Source: Desulfoglaeba alkanexedens ALDC (GTDB lineage Bacteria; Desulfobacterota; Syntrophobacteria; Syntrophobacterales; DSM-9756). From it: a stretch of 64,000 bases of DNA. The notes beneath the pieces are model-generated. The model did not search any database. It was not told where the DNA came from and was given only the letters and a program-made list of their open reading frames with translations. The position numbers were made by a program, and so were the translations under genes. This document shows positions 16,208-25,097 of the stretch, in pieces (position 1 is the stretch's first letter; every line of letters begins with the position of its first letter). The DNA is taken from the NCBI RefSeq assembly GCF_005377625.1, contig NZ_CP040098.1:3213279-3277278 (forward strand). The letters run 5' to 3'.

Positions 16208-19198
16208 ATGATCGCTCGACTGGAAATCGCGCTCAAGCCCGACCTTTTCGATGCAGAAGGAGCGAGCCTCCGCCGCAAGGTGAAGGACTATTTCGGCTGG
16301 CATGTGGGCGGTGCCCGAGTCGTCAAGATCCTGACGTTCGACGCCCGCCTGAACCGCTACGAACTGGAAGCGGTTCGCAACGAAATCTTCACCAACCCGG
16401 TTTCCCAGGTGTCGAGTTTCCGGCCGCTGGCGGAGGCGTTCGACTGGGCCGTTTGGGTGGGTTTGCGTCCCGGCGTGCGCGACACGGCGGGAAGCGTGGC
16501 ACTTGAAGCCGTTTCCGACTTCCTTCAGCGCCCCATGGCGGACGACGAAGCGGCTTACACGTCGAAGCTGTATCTGCTTTCGGACACAGCCCTCGACCGC
16601 ACCCAGGTCGAAACCGTGGCCCGGGAGCTCCTGGCCAACGACATCATCCAGCATTGGCGGGTTTTTTCACGTTCCGACTGGGACCTCGAGGCGGGGGTGG
16701 GAATGATCGTCCCCAAGGTTATGCCGGCCCACGAACCTCGGGTCGCCGAAATACCGATCCCTTCCGATGAAGCCCTCCGAGCGCTCAGTGAAGAACGAAA
16801 CCTGGCGCTCAACCCGAGGGACATCCCCGTGATCCGCGGCTACTTCCTGCGGGAGAGCGTGCTGCAAGAAAGAAGACGCGTGGGTCTTTCGCTTCCTACG
16901 GACGTGGAGCTGGAAACGATTTCCCAGGCTCGGAGCGATCACTGCAACCACAATACCTTCCGCGGGAAATTCCACTACCGGGATCTGGACACGGAGGAAA
17001 CGGAGGTCATCGACAACCTCTTCAAGACCTGCATCCAGTCGCCGACGCTGCAGATAAAAGAAAAAAAGGACTGGGTGGTGTCGGTGCTCTGGGACAACGC
17101 CGGAGTGGCCCGGCTGGACGACGACCACCTCTACGTCATCACGGGGGAGACCCACAACAGCCCGTCCAACATGGAAGCCTACGGCGGCGCCCTTACCGGG
17201 ATCGTCGGCGTCTATCGCGATCCCATGGGTACCGGAAAAGGATCGCGACTCATCGCCGGCCTCTACGGCTACTGCGTGGGGCCGCGGGACTACGCAGGTC
17301 CCCTCCGGCCGCACCTCCATCCCCGGCGGCTCCTGGACGGCGTGGTGGAAGGCGTCCGAGACGGCGGGAACAAGCACGGCGTGCCCACCGTCATGGGGAA
17401 CCTCCTTTACCATCCATCCTACCTGGGCAAGTGCCTGGTCTTCGTCGCCGCCATCGGCCTCATGCCCCGGTTCGTCAAAGGCGAACCCGCGGAACAGAAG
17501 CGTCCCAACCCAGGCGATCTCATCATCATGTCGGGAGGGCGCGTGGGAAAGGACGGCATCCACGGGGTCACCGCATCCAGCGAAAGCTACAGCGAAAGCA
17601 CGCCGGCGGGCCACGTCCAGATCGGCGACCCTTACACGCAGAAGAAGATGCACGATTTCCTTCTGGAGGCTCGGGACGAAGGGCTTATCACCTTCATCAC
17701 CGACAACGGCGGGGGCGGGCTGTCCTCTTCCGTAGGCGAATCCGCTCATTTCGCCGGCGGAGCCAGGGTCGAACTGGACCGGGTTCCCTTGAAATACGAA
17801 GGGCTCGACGTCTGGGAAATCTGGGTTTCCGAATCCCAGGAACGCATGACCCTTGCGGTGCGGCCCGAACACCTGGACCGGTTCATGGAACTTTCCCGCC
17901 TTCACGAAGTGGAAAGCACCGTCATCGGCCGATACGAAGCAACGGGCAAGCTTCATCTCCTGTATCGAGAAAAGACGTGCGCCTACCTGGACTTGAGTTT
18001 TTTCGCCGAGGATTTTCCCCAGTGGGAATTCGAGGCGCAATGGCGGGGGCCGAAGACGCGGGGGCTTTCGGAACCGGTCTTTTCCGAACCCGAGGACCCG
18101 GCGGGCATCCTGCATCGACTGCTTGCGTCTCCCAATCTCTGTTCCCGGGAATGGATTCAGCGCCAGTACGACCATGAAGTTCAAGGGACCAGCGTGGTGA
18201 AGTTCCTCGTGGGCCGCAACCGGGACGTGCCCAACGACGCCGTGGTCCTCCGTCCCGTTCTCGGAAGTTCCAGGGGCCTGGCGGTCACTCAGACCCTCCA
18301 CCCGCTGTACGGCATCATCGACACCTATGCCATGGTGGCGGCGACCATCGACGAATCGGTCCGCCGATTGCTCGCTGTCGGAGGCCGCCTGGACGAAATC
18401 GGCGGAGTGGACAATTTCTGCTGGCCCAACATCCAGTACGACCCTGAAACCAATCCGGACGGCCGCTACAAGGCGGCTCAACTGGTGCGCGCCAACCGGG
18501 CCCTTCGTGACCTCTGCCTCGCCTACGAAATCCCGCTCCTGTCCGGCAAGGACAGTATGTACGTGGACGGGTACCTGCGCGGGCGTTTCGGTGAACGCCA
18601 CAAGGTTTCGGGCCTTCCGACCTTTCAGTTCACGGCCACCACCACCGTGGAAGACATCCGGCGTTGCCTCACCCTCGAGGCCAAGCACCCCGGCGATCTG
18701 GTCTACCTCCTGGGCGTGACGCGTGACGAACTGGGAGGCTCCGAATACTACGATCTTTTCAGCTACGTGGGGCTCAACGTTCCGAAGGTGGACCCCTCGG
18801 CGGCCCGGGACCTCTACTGGACCCTCGAAGAAGCGGTACGCCGGGAACTGCCGGCTTCCTGCCGAGCCGTCGGCAAGGGAGGGCTTGCGATCCATGCGGC
18901 CATGGTCGCCTTCGCGGGAAACCTGGGGCTGGCCCTTGACCTGGCCGCCGTTCCAGCCGACTGTTCCCACCGAAACGACACGCTGCTCTTCAGTGAATCC
19001 GCCGGCCGCTTCTTGGTCACCGTGCCGCCGGAGCGCCGGATGGATTTCGAAGCGATTTTCCGCGGTCTTCCGTTCGCCTGCGTGGGAAAAGTCATGGAAG
19101 ATCCTCGGCTGACGGTAAGAGGGGTCGAGGGGGCGGTCCTCTTCGAGGAACCGATCTCAAGGCTCAGAGCGTCATGGCAGGGGCTCCGCCAAGGATAG
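16208..19198 (+). CDS. purL: phosphoribosylformylglycinamidine synthase, PurS-PurS-PurL fusion
   Basis: Synthase subunit of FGAM synthetase, 996 residues from ATG 16208 (AGGAAG upstream). Residues 1-150 are two consecutive PurS-like halves: the first begins ARLEIALKPDLFDAEG and the second FDWAVWVGLRPGVRDTAG. The PurL core follows, with ARSDHCNHNTFRGKF, the ATP-binding GETHNSPSNMEAYGGA region and DNGGGGLSSSVGESA. Stand-alone PurL is usually about 740 residues with a separate PurS, whereas the large enterobacterial form also carries the glutaminase. This gene is intermediate: PurS is fused, and the glutaminase is encoded separately as purQ immediately downstream. It is cotranscribed with purQ and purN. 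Confidence 0.92.
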   Translation: MIARLEIALKPDLFDAEGASLRRKVKDYFGWHVGGARVVKILTFDARLNRYELEAVRNEIFTNPVSQVSSFRPLAEAFDWAVWVGLRPGVRDTAGSVALEAVSDFLQRPMADDEAAYTSKLYLLSDTALDRTQVETVARELLANDIIQHWRVFSRSDWDLEAGVGMIVPKVMPAHEPRVAEIPIPSDEALRALSEERNLALNPRDIPVIRGYFLRESVLQERRRVGLSLPTDVELETISQARSDHCNHNTFRGKFHYRDLDTEETEVIDNLFKTCIQSPTLQIKEKKDWVVSVLWDNAGVARLDDDHLYVITGETHNSPSNMEAYGGALTGIVGVYRDPMGTGKGSRLIAGLYGYCVGPRDYAGPLRPHLHPRRLLDGVVEGVRDGGNKHGVPTVMGNLLYHPSYLGKCLVFVAAIGLMPRFVKGEPAEQKRPNPGDLIIMSGGRVGKDGIHGVTASSESYSESTPAGHVQIGDPYTQKKMHDFLLEARDEGLITFITDNGGGGLSSSVGESAHFAGGARVELDRVPLKYEGLDVWEIWVSESQERMTLAVRPEHLDRFMELSRLHEVESTVIGRYEATGKLHLLYREKTCAYLDLSFFAEDFPQWEFEAQWRGPKTRGLSEPVFSEPEDPAGILHRLLASPNLCSREWIQRQYDHEVQGTSVVKFLVGRNRDVPNDAVVLRPVLGSSRGLAVTQTLHPLYGIIDTYAMVAATIDESVRRLLAVGGRLDEIGGVDNFCWPNIQYDPETNPDGRYKAAQLVRANRALRDLCLAYEIPLLSGKDSMYVDGYLRGRFGERHKVSGLPTFQFTATTTVEDIRRCLTLEAKHPGDLVYLLGVTRDELGGSEYYDLFSYVGLNVPKVDPSAARDLYWTLEEAVRRELPASCRAVGKGGLAIHAAMVAFAGNLGLALDLAAVPADCSHRNDTLLFSESAGRFLVTVPPERRMDFEAIFRGLPFACVGKVMEDPRLTVRGVEGAVLFEEPISRLRASWQGLRQG

Positions 19199-19221
19199 GA
19201 CCGTTCGGAAGGAGGACGGCG

Positions 19222-20046
19222 ATGGGGAAGGTCAAGGCCCTGGTTCTCACCGGCTTCGGACTCAACTGCGACTGGGAAACGGCTCACGCCTTGGAGCGGG
19301 TCGGAGCCCACGCCGAAAGGGTCCACCTGAACTCACTGGTGACCGGTGGAAAGACCCTGGCCGTTTACCAGGTGTTCGTAGTGGGCGGCGGCTTTTCCTG
19401 GGCGGACGAACACGGAGCGGGGGTGATCCTCGCCATGCGCCTCAAGCATCGCCTGGGGGACGCCATCCGTGAATTCATCGCCAAAGGGGGCCTCATCCTC
19501 GGCATCTGTAACGGCTTCCAGGTCCTGGTGAACCTGGGCGTACTCCCCGCCTTCGACGGTGTTTCCTTCACACGGGAAGTAGCACTGATTCACAACGACT
19601 GCGGAAACTTTCGGGACCAGTGGGTACACCTGGCCGTCAACGCCGAATCCCCCTGTGTTTTCACGCGCGGGCTCGAACGCCTGGAACTTCCCGTGCGCCA
19701 TGGGGAGGGGAAATTCTACGCCGGAACGAAGGTGATGGAGAAACTGGAAGCCAACGGCCAGGTGGTGCTCCGGTACGCCGGAGCCGACGGCGCACCGGCT
19801 CAGGGTTCCTTCCCGGAAAATCCCAACGGCTCTCTGAATGATATCGCCGGGATCTGCGATCCTTCCGGCCGGATCTTCGGCCTCATGCCGCACCCGGAAG
19901 CCTATCACCACTGGACCCATCACCCCGACTGGACGCTGCAGAAGGAACGGCTCCGGCGGCAAAACGTTCGATTTTCCGAAGAGGGGATCGGCCTGGAGAT
20001 CTTTCGAAACGCCGTCCACTACGCCTCCGAAAGCCATGGAGCCTGA
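19222..20046 (+). CDS. purQ: phosphoribosylformylglycinamidine synthase glutaminase subunit
   Basis: Class I glutamine amidotransferase of 274 residues that supplies ammonia to PurL. The catalytic Cys is in GICNGFQVLVNLG, and His and Glu are in the LMPHPEAYHHW motif near the C-terminus. VVGGGFSWADE marks the oxyanion region. ATG 19222 is chosen over the longer frame because GGAAGGAGG lies six bases upstream. It is longer than the usual 225-residue PurQ and resembles the glutaminase domain of large PurL, which matches the fused PurS-PurL partner. Three bases separate it from purN. Confidence 0.93.
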   Translation: MGKVKALVLTGFGLNCDWETAHALERVGAHAERVHLNSLVTGGKTLAVYQVFVVGGGFSWADEHGAGVILAMRLKHRLGDAIREFIAKGGLILGICNGFQVLVNLGVLPAFDGVSFTREVALIHNDCGNFRDQWVHLAVNAESPCVFTRGLERLELPVRHGEGKFYAGTKVMEKLEANGQVVLRYAGADGAPAQGSFPENPNGSLNDIAGICDPSGRIFGLMPHPEAYHHWTHHPDWTLQKERLRRQNVRFSEEGIGLEIFRNAVHYASESHGA

Positions 20047-20049
20047 ATC

Positions 20050-20904
20050 ATGCCAAACGACGAGCGGTTGCAGACGGGAAAACCTGCAAAGGTCCGGCTG
20101 GCGGTGCTGGTATCGGGGAGCGGCACCAACCTTCAGTCCCTCATAGACCGAAGCCGACAGGGATTCCTCAACGCCGAAGTGGTGGTGGTCGTGAGCGACC
20201 GGCCCGGCGCCTACGGACTGACCCGGGCCCGCGATGCGGGCATCCACGGCCACGTGGTGGATTATCGTTCGTTCATGAGCGGCCCGCTGCCCGCGGAACC
20301 TGAAGAGGAAGTCCTGGACGCCCTGGACCGAAGGCAGCGCATCCTCAAAGAAACCGACCCGAGCCGGCGCCGTTCGAAACTCAAACGACTGGTCGCCGCC
20401 GAATCGGCCATGATCCGGATCCTCAGCGCCTATCGGCCCGACTACATCTGCCTTGCAGGTTTCATGCGGCTGCTCACCCCATATTTTCTCGACCACTGGA
20501 ACAGGGAAGGGGACCTGAGGGTCATCAACATCCACCCGGCGTTGCTTCCCGCCTTCCCCGGGGAACATGCCTATCGCGACACCTTCCAATACGGGTGCAA
20601 GCTGGGAGGAGTAACGGTCCACTTCGTGGACGAAGGCGAGGACACCGGTCCGGTGATCGCCCAGGGCGCCTATCCCATCTGGCCCTACGACGACCTGGAA
20701 AGGGTGGAGCGGCGCGGCCTTCAACTGGAATACGAAATGTACGCTCAGTGCGTGAATTGGCTGGCCGCGGGCGTGTTGGAACTTGAGCCGACAAGTTCGG
20801 GGCGCCGGCGGGTGATCATTCGCGACCCCGACTACCGGCGCATTCTGGGCCGCTGGATCGAAAAGGCCTTCGCTCCACATCCGGACACCTGGCGGCGGGG
20901 CTGA
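20050..20904 (+). CDS. purN: phosphoribosylglycinamide formyltransferase, extended
   Basis: GAR transformylase using 10-formyltetrahydrofolate. The phosphate loop VLVSGSGTNLQSLID is near residue 20. LAGFMRLLTPYF and the catalytic INIHPALLPAFPG follow, then VHFVDEGEDTGPVIAQG with the catalytic Asp. The protein is 284 residues, against about 200-215 usually. The excess is an insertion between about residues 75 and 120 rich in Glu and Arg (EEEVLDALDRRQRILKE), plus a short N-terminal tail. All catalytic motifs are intact, so it should be active. Its stop faces the DegT gene stop with a 12-base gap. Confidence 0.92.
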   Translation: MPNDERLQTGKPAKVRLAVLVSGSGTNLQSLIDRSRQGFLNAEVVVVVSDRPGAYGLTRARDAGIHGHVVDYRSFMSGPLPAEPEEEVLDALDRRQRILKETDPSRRRSKLKRLVAAESAMIRILSAYRPDYICLAGFMRLLTPYFLDHWNREGDLRVINIHPALLPAFPGEHAYRDTFQYGCKLGGVTVHFVDEGEDTGPVIAQGAYPIWPYDDLERVERRGLQLEYEMYAQCVNWLAAGVLELEPTSSGRRRVIIRDPDYRRILGRWIEKAFAPHPDTWRRG

Positions 20905-20916
20905 AGGGGCGCCGCT

Positions 20917-22077
20917 TCAGACGGCCGCCAGGACCTCGGCGATCCTCTGCTGATCTTCCTCGCTCAGGTAGGGATGCATCGGAAGGCTGAAAATCCTCTC
21001 CGCCGTATCCTCCGACACCGGAAACTGCCCCTTGCGGTACTCGAGGAAGGCGAAGGCGGGCTGGAGGTGCAGTGGCACCGGATAGTAGACCGCGGTGGGG
21101 ATTCCCGCGGCGTGGAGCGCTTCGCGGCAGCGGTCGCGATGAGTGCTGTCTTCCGCAAGGACCGAATACTGCGCCCAGGCGGGTGTCACGCCTTCCGGCA
21201 CGACGGGCGTTCGAAGAGGGATCGATCTTTCGCGAAGGACCCGCCCGTAGTTTCGAGCGACGGCGCCGCGGCGCTCGATTTCGTCTGGAAAGATGGTGAA
21301 CTTGGCGAGAAGGACCGCCGCCTGCAAGGTGTCGAGCCGCCCGTTGATCCCGATCCGAAGATGTTCGTACCGATCCTTCCCCTGGCCGTGAACCCGGATG
21401 GATTGCATGCGGCCGGCCAGATCCGCGTCGGCGGTGAAGCACATGCCGCCGTCGCCGCAGCAGCCGAGCGGCTTGGCGGGAAAAAAGGACGTCGCGGCAA
21501 CCGCTCCGAAAGACCCGCAGCGGCGGCCGCGCCGGGCGGCCCCGAAAGACTGGGCCGCATCTTCAACAACGAAAAGGCCGGCGTCTTCTGCAACGGCGGT
21601 GATGCGTTCGTAATCGGCGGGAATCCCGAAAAGGTCGATCGCGATGACCCCCTTGGGCACCGGCGGCCGCCGATCGCCGGCCGACGGGACGGGACCCGGT
21701 TTCCCCGATTGGAGGGCTTGGAGGGTTTCAGCGAGCGCCTCGGGGTCCAGATTGAAGGTTTCGGGCTCGATGTCCACAAACACCGGGGTGGCTCCAAGCA
21801 GCGCGATCACTTCGGCGGTGGCGATGAAGGTGAACGGAGTGGTGAGAACGGCGTCGCCCGGTCCCACGTCGAAGGCCATGAGGGCCAGCAGGAGGGCGTC
21901 GGTTCCGGAGCCGCAGCCCACGGCGTGGGGCGATCCGACATATCGGGCAAGGGTTTCTTCAAGCCGGCCGATTTCGGGCCCCATGATGAATTGCTGGTGG
22001 TCGAGCACCTGCTGGATGCCCTTTTCCATGAGGTCGCGCACGCGAGCCTGCTGCGCCTCCAGATCGATGAATTTCAT
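20917..22077 (-). CDS. DegT/DnrJ/EryC1/StrS family aminotransferase
   Basis: PLP-dependent sugar aminotransferase of 386 residues, the family that makes amino-sugar nucleotides for surface polysaccharides. Features are the N-terminal FIMGPEIGRLEETLARYVG, the VVEDAAQSFGA motif with the PLP-ring Asp, the Schiff-base lysine in SFFPAKPLGCCGDGG, and a C-terminal YYPVPLHLQPAF typical of the WbpE/WlbC-like branch. GGGAGGAACC precedes ATG 22077. It lies last in the minus-strand run after the Hsp70 genes, 73 bases from the nearest. No other sugar-nucleotide genes are adjacent, so the substrate is unknown. Confidence 0.9.
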   Translation of the reverse strand: MKFIDLEAQQARVRDLMEKGIQQVLDHQQFIMGPEIGRLEETLARYVGSPHAVGCGSGTDALLLALMAFDVGPGDAVLTTPFTFIATAEVIALLGATPVFVDIEPETFNLDPEALAETLQALQSGKPGPVPSAGDRRPPVPKGVIAIDLFGIPADYERITAVAEDAGLFVVEDAAQSFGAARRGRRCGSFGAVAATSFFPAKPLGCCGDGGMCFTADADLAGRMQSIRVHGQGKDRYEHLRIGINGRLDTLQAAVLLAKFTIFPDEIERRGAVARNYGRVLRERSIPLRTPVVPEGVTPAWAQYSVLAEDSTHRDRCREALHAAGIPTAVYYPVPLHLQPAFAFLEYRKGQFPVSEDTAERIFSLPMHPYLSEEDQQRIAEVLAAV

Positions 22078-22150
22078 AGCGGGTTCCTCCCGGGACCCAT
22101 GTTAAACCGTTCCACATGCTGTTGTCGACCCGTGCCGTGCCGTTCCGGGA

Positions 22151-25081
22151 TCAGGACGGTTGCTCCCGGCCGGCGGCCTCGGGGACTTTCGCCTCCTGCC
22201 TCCGGTCCTCCGAGCGGATTCTCAACCCCACCGGGAGCGATTCACCGAAGATCCAATTCCATTCGGAGGCGTCGAGGGAGTGTGAGGGATCGTTGAGCAG
22301 GGCCAGTAAGCGGGCACTCCCCGATGGGAGTTTTTCCAGCCGAGCGGCCAGCACGTTTCGATCGTTTTCGGAAACGTCCCGGGCGCGGTCTCCGGTGAGC
22401 CGCACCATGTGGATGAGCGCGTGCGCCGCCTGCTCGTCGGGTTCGGGGTGCGCTTCCAGGAATCGCCGCATCCACGCCGCAGCCTCCCGTGCGGGGACCA
22501 CCCGGTCCAGTGGGCCGTAGACAGGGACTCGGGAACCGATCCGGCTGAGGGTCCAGAGTTCCTGCGGACGCGGCTTTCTGGCCGCGAGCCGCTCAATCAT
22601 GGCACGGCCCAGGACGGTCTTGGCATCCACCGGCAGCCGTTCAAAGCTTGCCAGCATCATCCAGACTTCCAGCTCTTCCTGGGGGCTCACCTTGAGTCCC
22701 GGCTTCCTCCCCGCTCGCCTAGCCTTTCCTTCCGGAGGCAGCACCGACGGAGCCACCTGCTGGTATATGTGCCATTGCTGGCCGGCCGTCAGTCCACCGG
22801 AAACGCGACGCCAGAAAATCCACCATTCGTTCCGGCACTGGAGGTTCCTGTGGAACTTCACGCCTTGGGGATAGAGCTTCCACACCTCTCTCATCCGCCA
22901 TTCGTCCAGCGGGTCGCCGAAACCCGGGCGCAGGCAGTAGCCCAGGATGTTCAGCCAGCGGGCTTCGTGCTGCGGCGTGAGAGCGCGCTGATCGCGGCAT
23001 TCGAGCAGGCTGTCCGCGAGTTTCCGGATGAGGGACGTGGGCCATTTTTCCTTGGGAAGATCGAGAATGGAGACCAGGGTTTTGAGCAGTCCTTCCGGGC
23101 GGGATCCAACGGCTCCCGCCTTTGACGGGCGGAAGGTTTCCAGGACGGCCCTGCGGGCCGCGTCGATGAGGGACACGTCAAGCGTTTCGCCCGGCTGCGG
23201 CTCCACGGAATCGGCCTGCCGGCGCACATCGAACTGGAGCTCCCAGCGGTGAGGGCTCCGCAGCGACTGGCACCATAGTTCCAGGGTTCCGATTTCGTTC
23301 AGCCGCACGCCGATCCGAACGGGAAGGGTCTGAGCCTCACCCTTCCTGCCATATTTGAGAACCGTGCGGATGGGCGGCAGCACGGTGATTTCCTCCTCCG
23401 CCGGTTCCGTTACTTCGCCCTGGCGGTCGCCGAGCCGCGTGCTGGAACTGAAGAGCTGAAAGGCCGCCGGCTGATTGGCGAGGACTTCGAAGACGGGAGA
23501 TTCCAGTTCGCTTTCGTAGCCTTCTTCGGTTCCCCGCGGCACCAGGCACACCGCCTTTCGGTCACCGGCGCCTTCGGATTCGGAAGCCTCAGCCGATGCC
23601 ACAGCCACATAATACGCCCGGGGACTTCCGGCTCCCACTCGGACCCCTTCGCCCAGCCGCACCAGCCCGTAATAGGCGGCCCCCAGGCTCACCGCCAGAT
23701 CCGGATGCGGGTTGGAAAGCTCCTCGGGGAGCCAATCCGCTCCCGCTTCCTTGCGGAACCAGGATCCCACCGTTTCCCGGAGGCGCCGCCGGATCCGGCC
23801 TGGAATCAGAGCACCGCCGTTGAAGAGAACGAAGTCGGGAAAAAGGACGCTTCTGCCCGTCTCCCGCCGCACCAGGTCCAGGTGCTTTCTCCAGAAGGCC
23901 GCCAGATGATGCGTCACCGCCGGATCCTGGACATAAGGAAGCCCCCACTCGGTGATGCCGGTTCGACGACCTCCCTTGGGACGAATGTCCGGCGGGCAGT
24001 AAGGGAAAAAACCCTCGAGGATCCATTCTTCCACTTCCTCGACCGTAAGGGTCCCCTTGAGGGTCCCGGCGATGAGTTTCCCGCCGACTCCCATGACGGT
24101 CACGTCCATGGACTTGGTAGAGGTTTCCGCGGTAATGAGCGTCTCCTTGGCCCTGCGGCACTGGTGACACAGCTGGTGCCACCGCCTGGCATCGAGGGAT
24201 CCGGGTTTTCCCAGAAGGCGCATTTCGAGCCGGCGCGCCACGGTGAGGTCCATGTTGTCGCCGCCGAGCATGAGGTGGTCGCCGACCGCCAGTCGATCGA
24301 AGCGCAGGCCCTTCTCGCCGGAACGTACCGTCACCAAGGTGAAGTCCGTGGTGCCTCCTCCCACGTCGCAGACCAGGATCAACTGGCCCGCCGTCATCTG
24401 CGACCGCCAGGTGCCTTCGTTTCGGGAAAGCCAGTCGTAGAAGGCGGCCAGAGGTTCTTCGAGAAGGATGACCCTTGGCAGGCCGGCTTTCCGAGCCGCC
24501 TCCACGGTGAGTTCCCGGGCCACTTCATCGAAGGAGGCCGGAACGGTGAGGAGCACCAGCTGGTTTTCCAGGAAGGCCTCTTCATCGCCCCCGGCCATGA
24601 CATGGTTCCAGGCTTCCCGGATGTGCTGCAGGTAGCGGCAAGCCGCCTCCACGGGCGACACCCTGGGCACGTCGTCCCCCGCGCCCCAAGGCAGGATGGG
24701 CGCAGTCCGGTCGACGCCCCCGTGGCAGAGCCACGACTTGGCGGAAGAAACCAGGCGGCCGGGAACCAGCGCCCCTTGTTCCCGAGCGAATTCACCCACC
24801 ACGTAATCGCGATCCGGATCCCAGGGGAGTGCGGCGGCGCCTTCCGGCAGATCGTAGGCCCCGGGAAGATACAGGAAGGATGGAAGGATCGTTCGACGCT
24901 TCACCTCGCCGGGATTCACCAGCTGCGGGACTTCAAACACGCGGAGCCTTCGCCTCGCCCCTTCCGTCGCTTCACCTTTCAGCGAGGCGTAGGCTACGGC
25001 CGAATTGGTGGTTCCCAGGTCGATGCCCACCACGTAACGGTGCAGAGGAAAATCACCCCCGTTTCCACCTCTTGTCGTCAT
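22151..25081 (-). CDS. large divergent Hsp70 with C-terminal DUF3731-like region
   Basis: Protein of 976 residues. Residues 15-480 form an Hsp70 ATPase domain with intact nucleotide motifs: GIDLGTTNSAVAYA (phosphate 1), LVCDVGGGTTDFTLV (phosphate 2) and NGGALIPGRIR (adenosine). The following 120 residues replace the usual substrate domain. The last 350 residues are Trp/Arg-rich and helical (LNILGYCLRPGFGDPLDEWR, then WIFWRRVSGGLTAGQQW), matching what is annotated as DUF3731 behind Hsp70 domains. No EEVD-like tail or J-domain is present. It follows the shorter Hsp70 by 16 bases and probably works with it. Confidence 0.85.
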   Translation of the reverse strand: MTTRGGNGGDFPLHRYVVGIDLGTTNSAVAYASLKGEATEGARRRLRVFEVPQLVNPGEVKRRTILPSFLYLPGAYDLPEGAAALPWDPDRDYVVGEFAREQGALVPGRLVSSAKSWLCHGGVDRTAPILPWGAGDDVPRVSPVEAACRYLQHIREAWNHVMAGGDEEAFLENQLVLLTVPASFDEVARELTVEAARKAGLPRVILLEEPLAAFYDWLSRNEGTWRSQMTAGQLILVCDVGGGTTDFTLVTVRSGEKGLRFDRLAVGDHLMLGGDNMDLTVARRLEMRLLGKPGSLDARRWHQLCHQCRRAKETLITAETSTKSMDVTVMGVGGKLIAGTLKGTLTVEEVEEWILEGFFPYCPPDIRPKGGRRTGITEWGLPYVQDPAVTHHLAAFWRKHLDLVRRETGRSVLFPDFVLFNGGALIPGRIRRRLRETVGSWFRKEAGADWLPEELSNPHPDLAVSLGAAYYGLVRLGEGVRVGAGSPRAYYVAVASAEASESEGAGDRKAVCLVPRGTEEGYESELESPVFEVLANQPAAFQLFSSSTRLGDRQGEVTEPAEEEITVLPPIRTVLKYGRKGEAQTLPVRIGVRLNEIGTLELWCQSLRSPHRWELQFDVRRQADSVEPQPGETLDVSLIDAARRAVLETFRPSKAGAVGSRPEGLLKTLVSILDLPKEKWPTSLIRKLADSLLECRDQRALTPQHEARWLNILGYCLRPGFGDPLDEWRMREVWKLYPQGVKFHRNLQCRNEWWIFWRRVSGGLTAGQQWHIYQQVAPSVLPPEGKARRAGRKPGLKVSPQEELEVWMMLASFERLPVDAKTVLGRAMIERLAARKPRPQELWTLSRIGSRVPVYGPLDRVVPAREAAAWMRRFLEAHPEPDEQAAHALIHMVRLTGDRARDVSENDRNVLAARLEKLPSGSARLLALLNDPSHSLDASEWNWIFGESLPVGLRIRSEDRRQEAKVPEAAGREQPS

Positions 25082-25097
25082 GACGCGTTCACCCAGA

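Noticed and set aside
16667-18970. 767-codon minus-strand open frame inside purL
   Set aside because: It is the GC-rich antisense shadow of purL, has no recognisable domain and no ribosome site.
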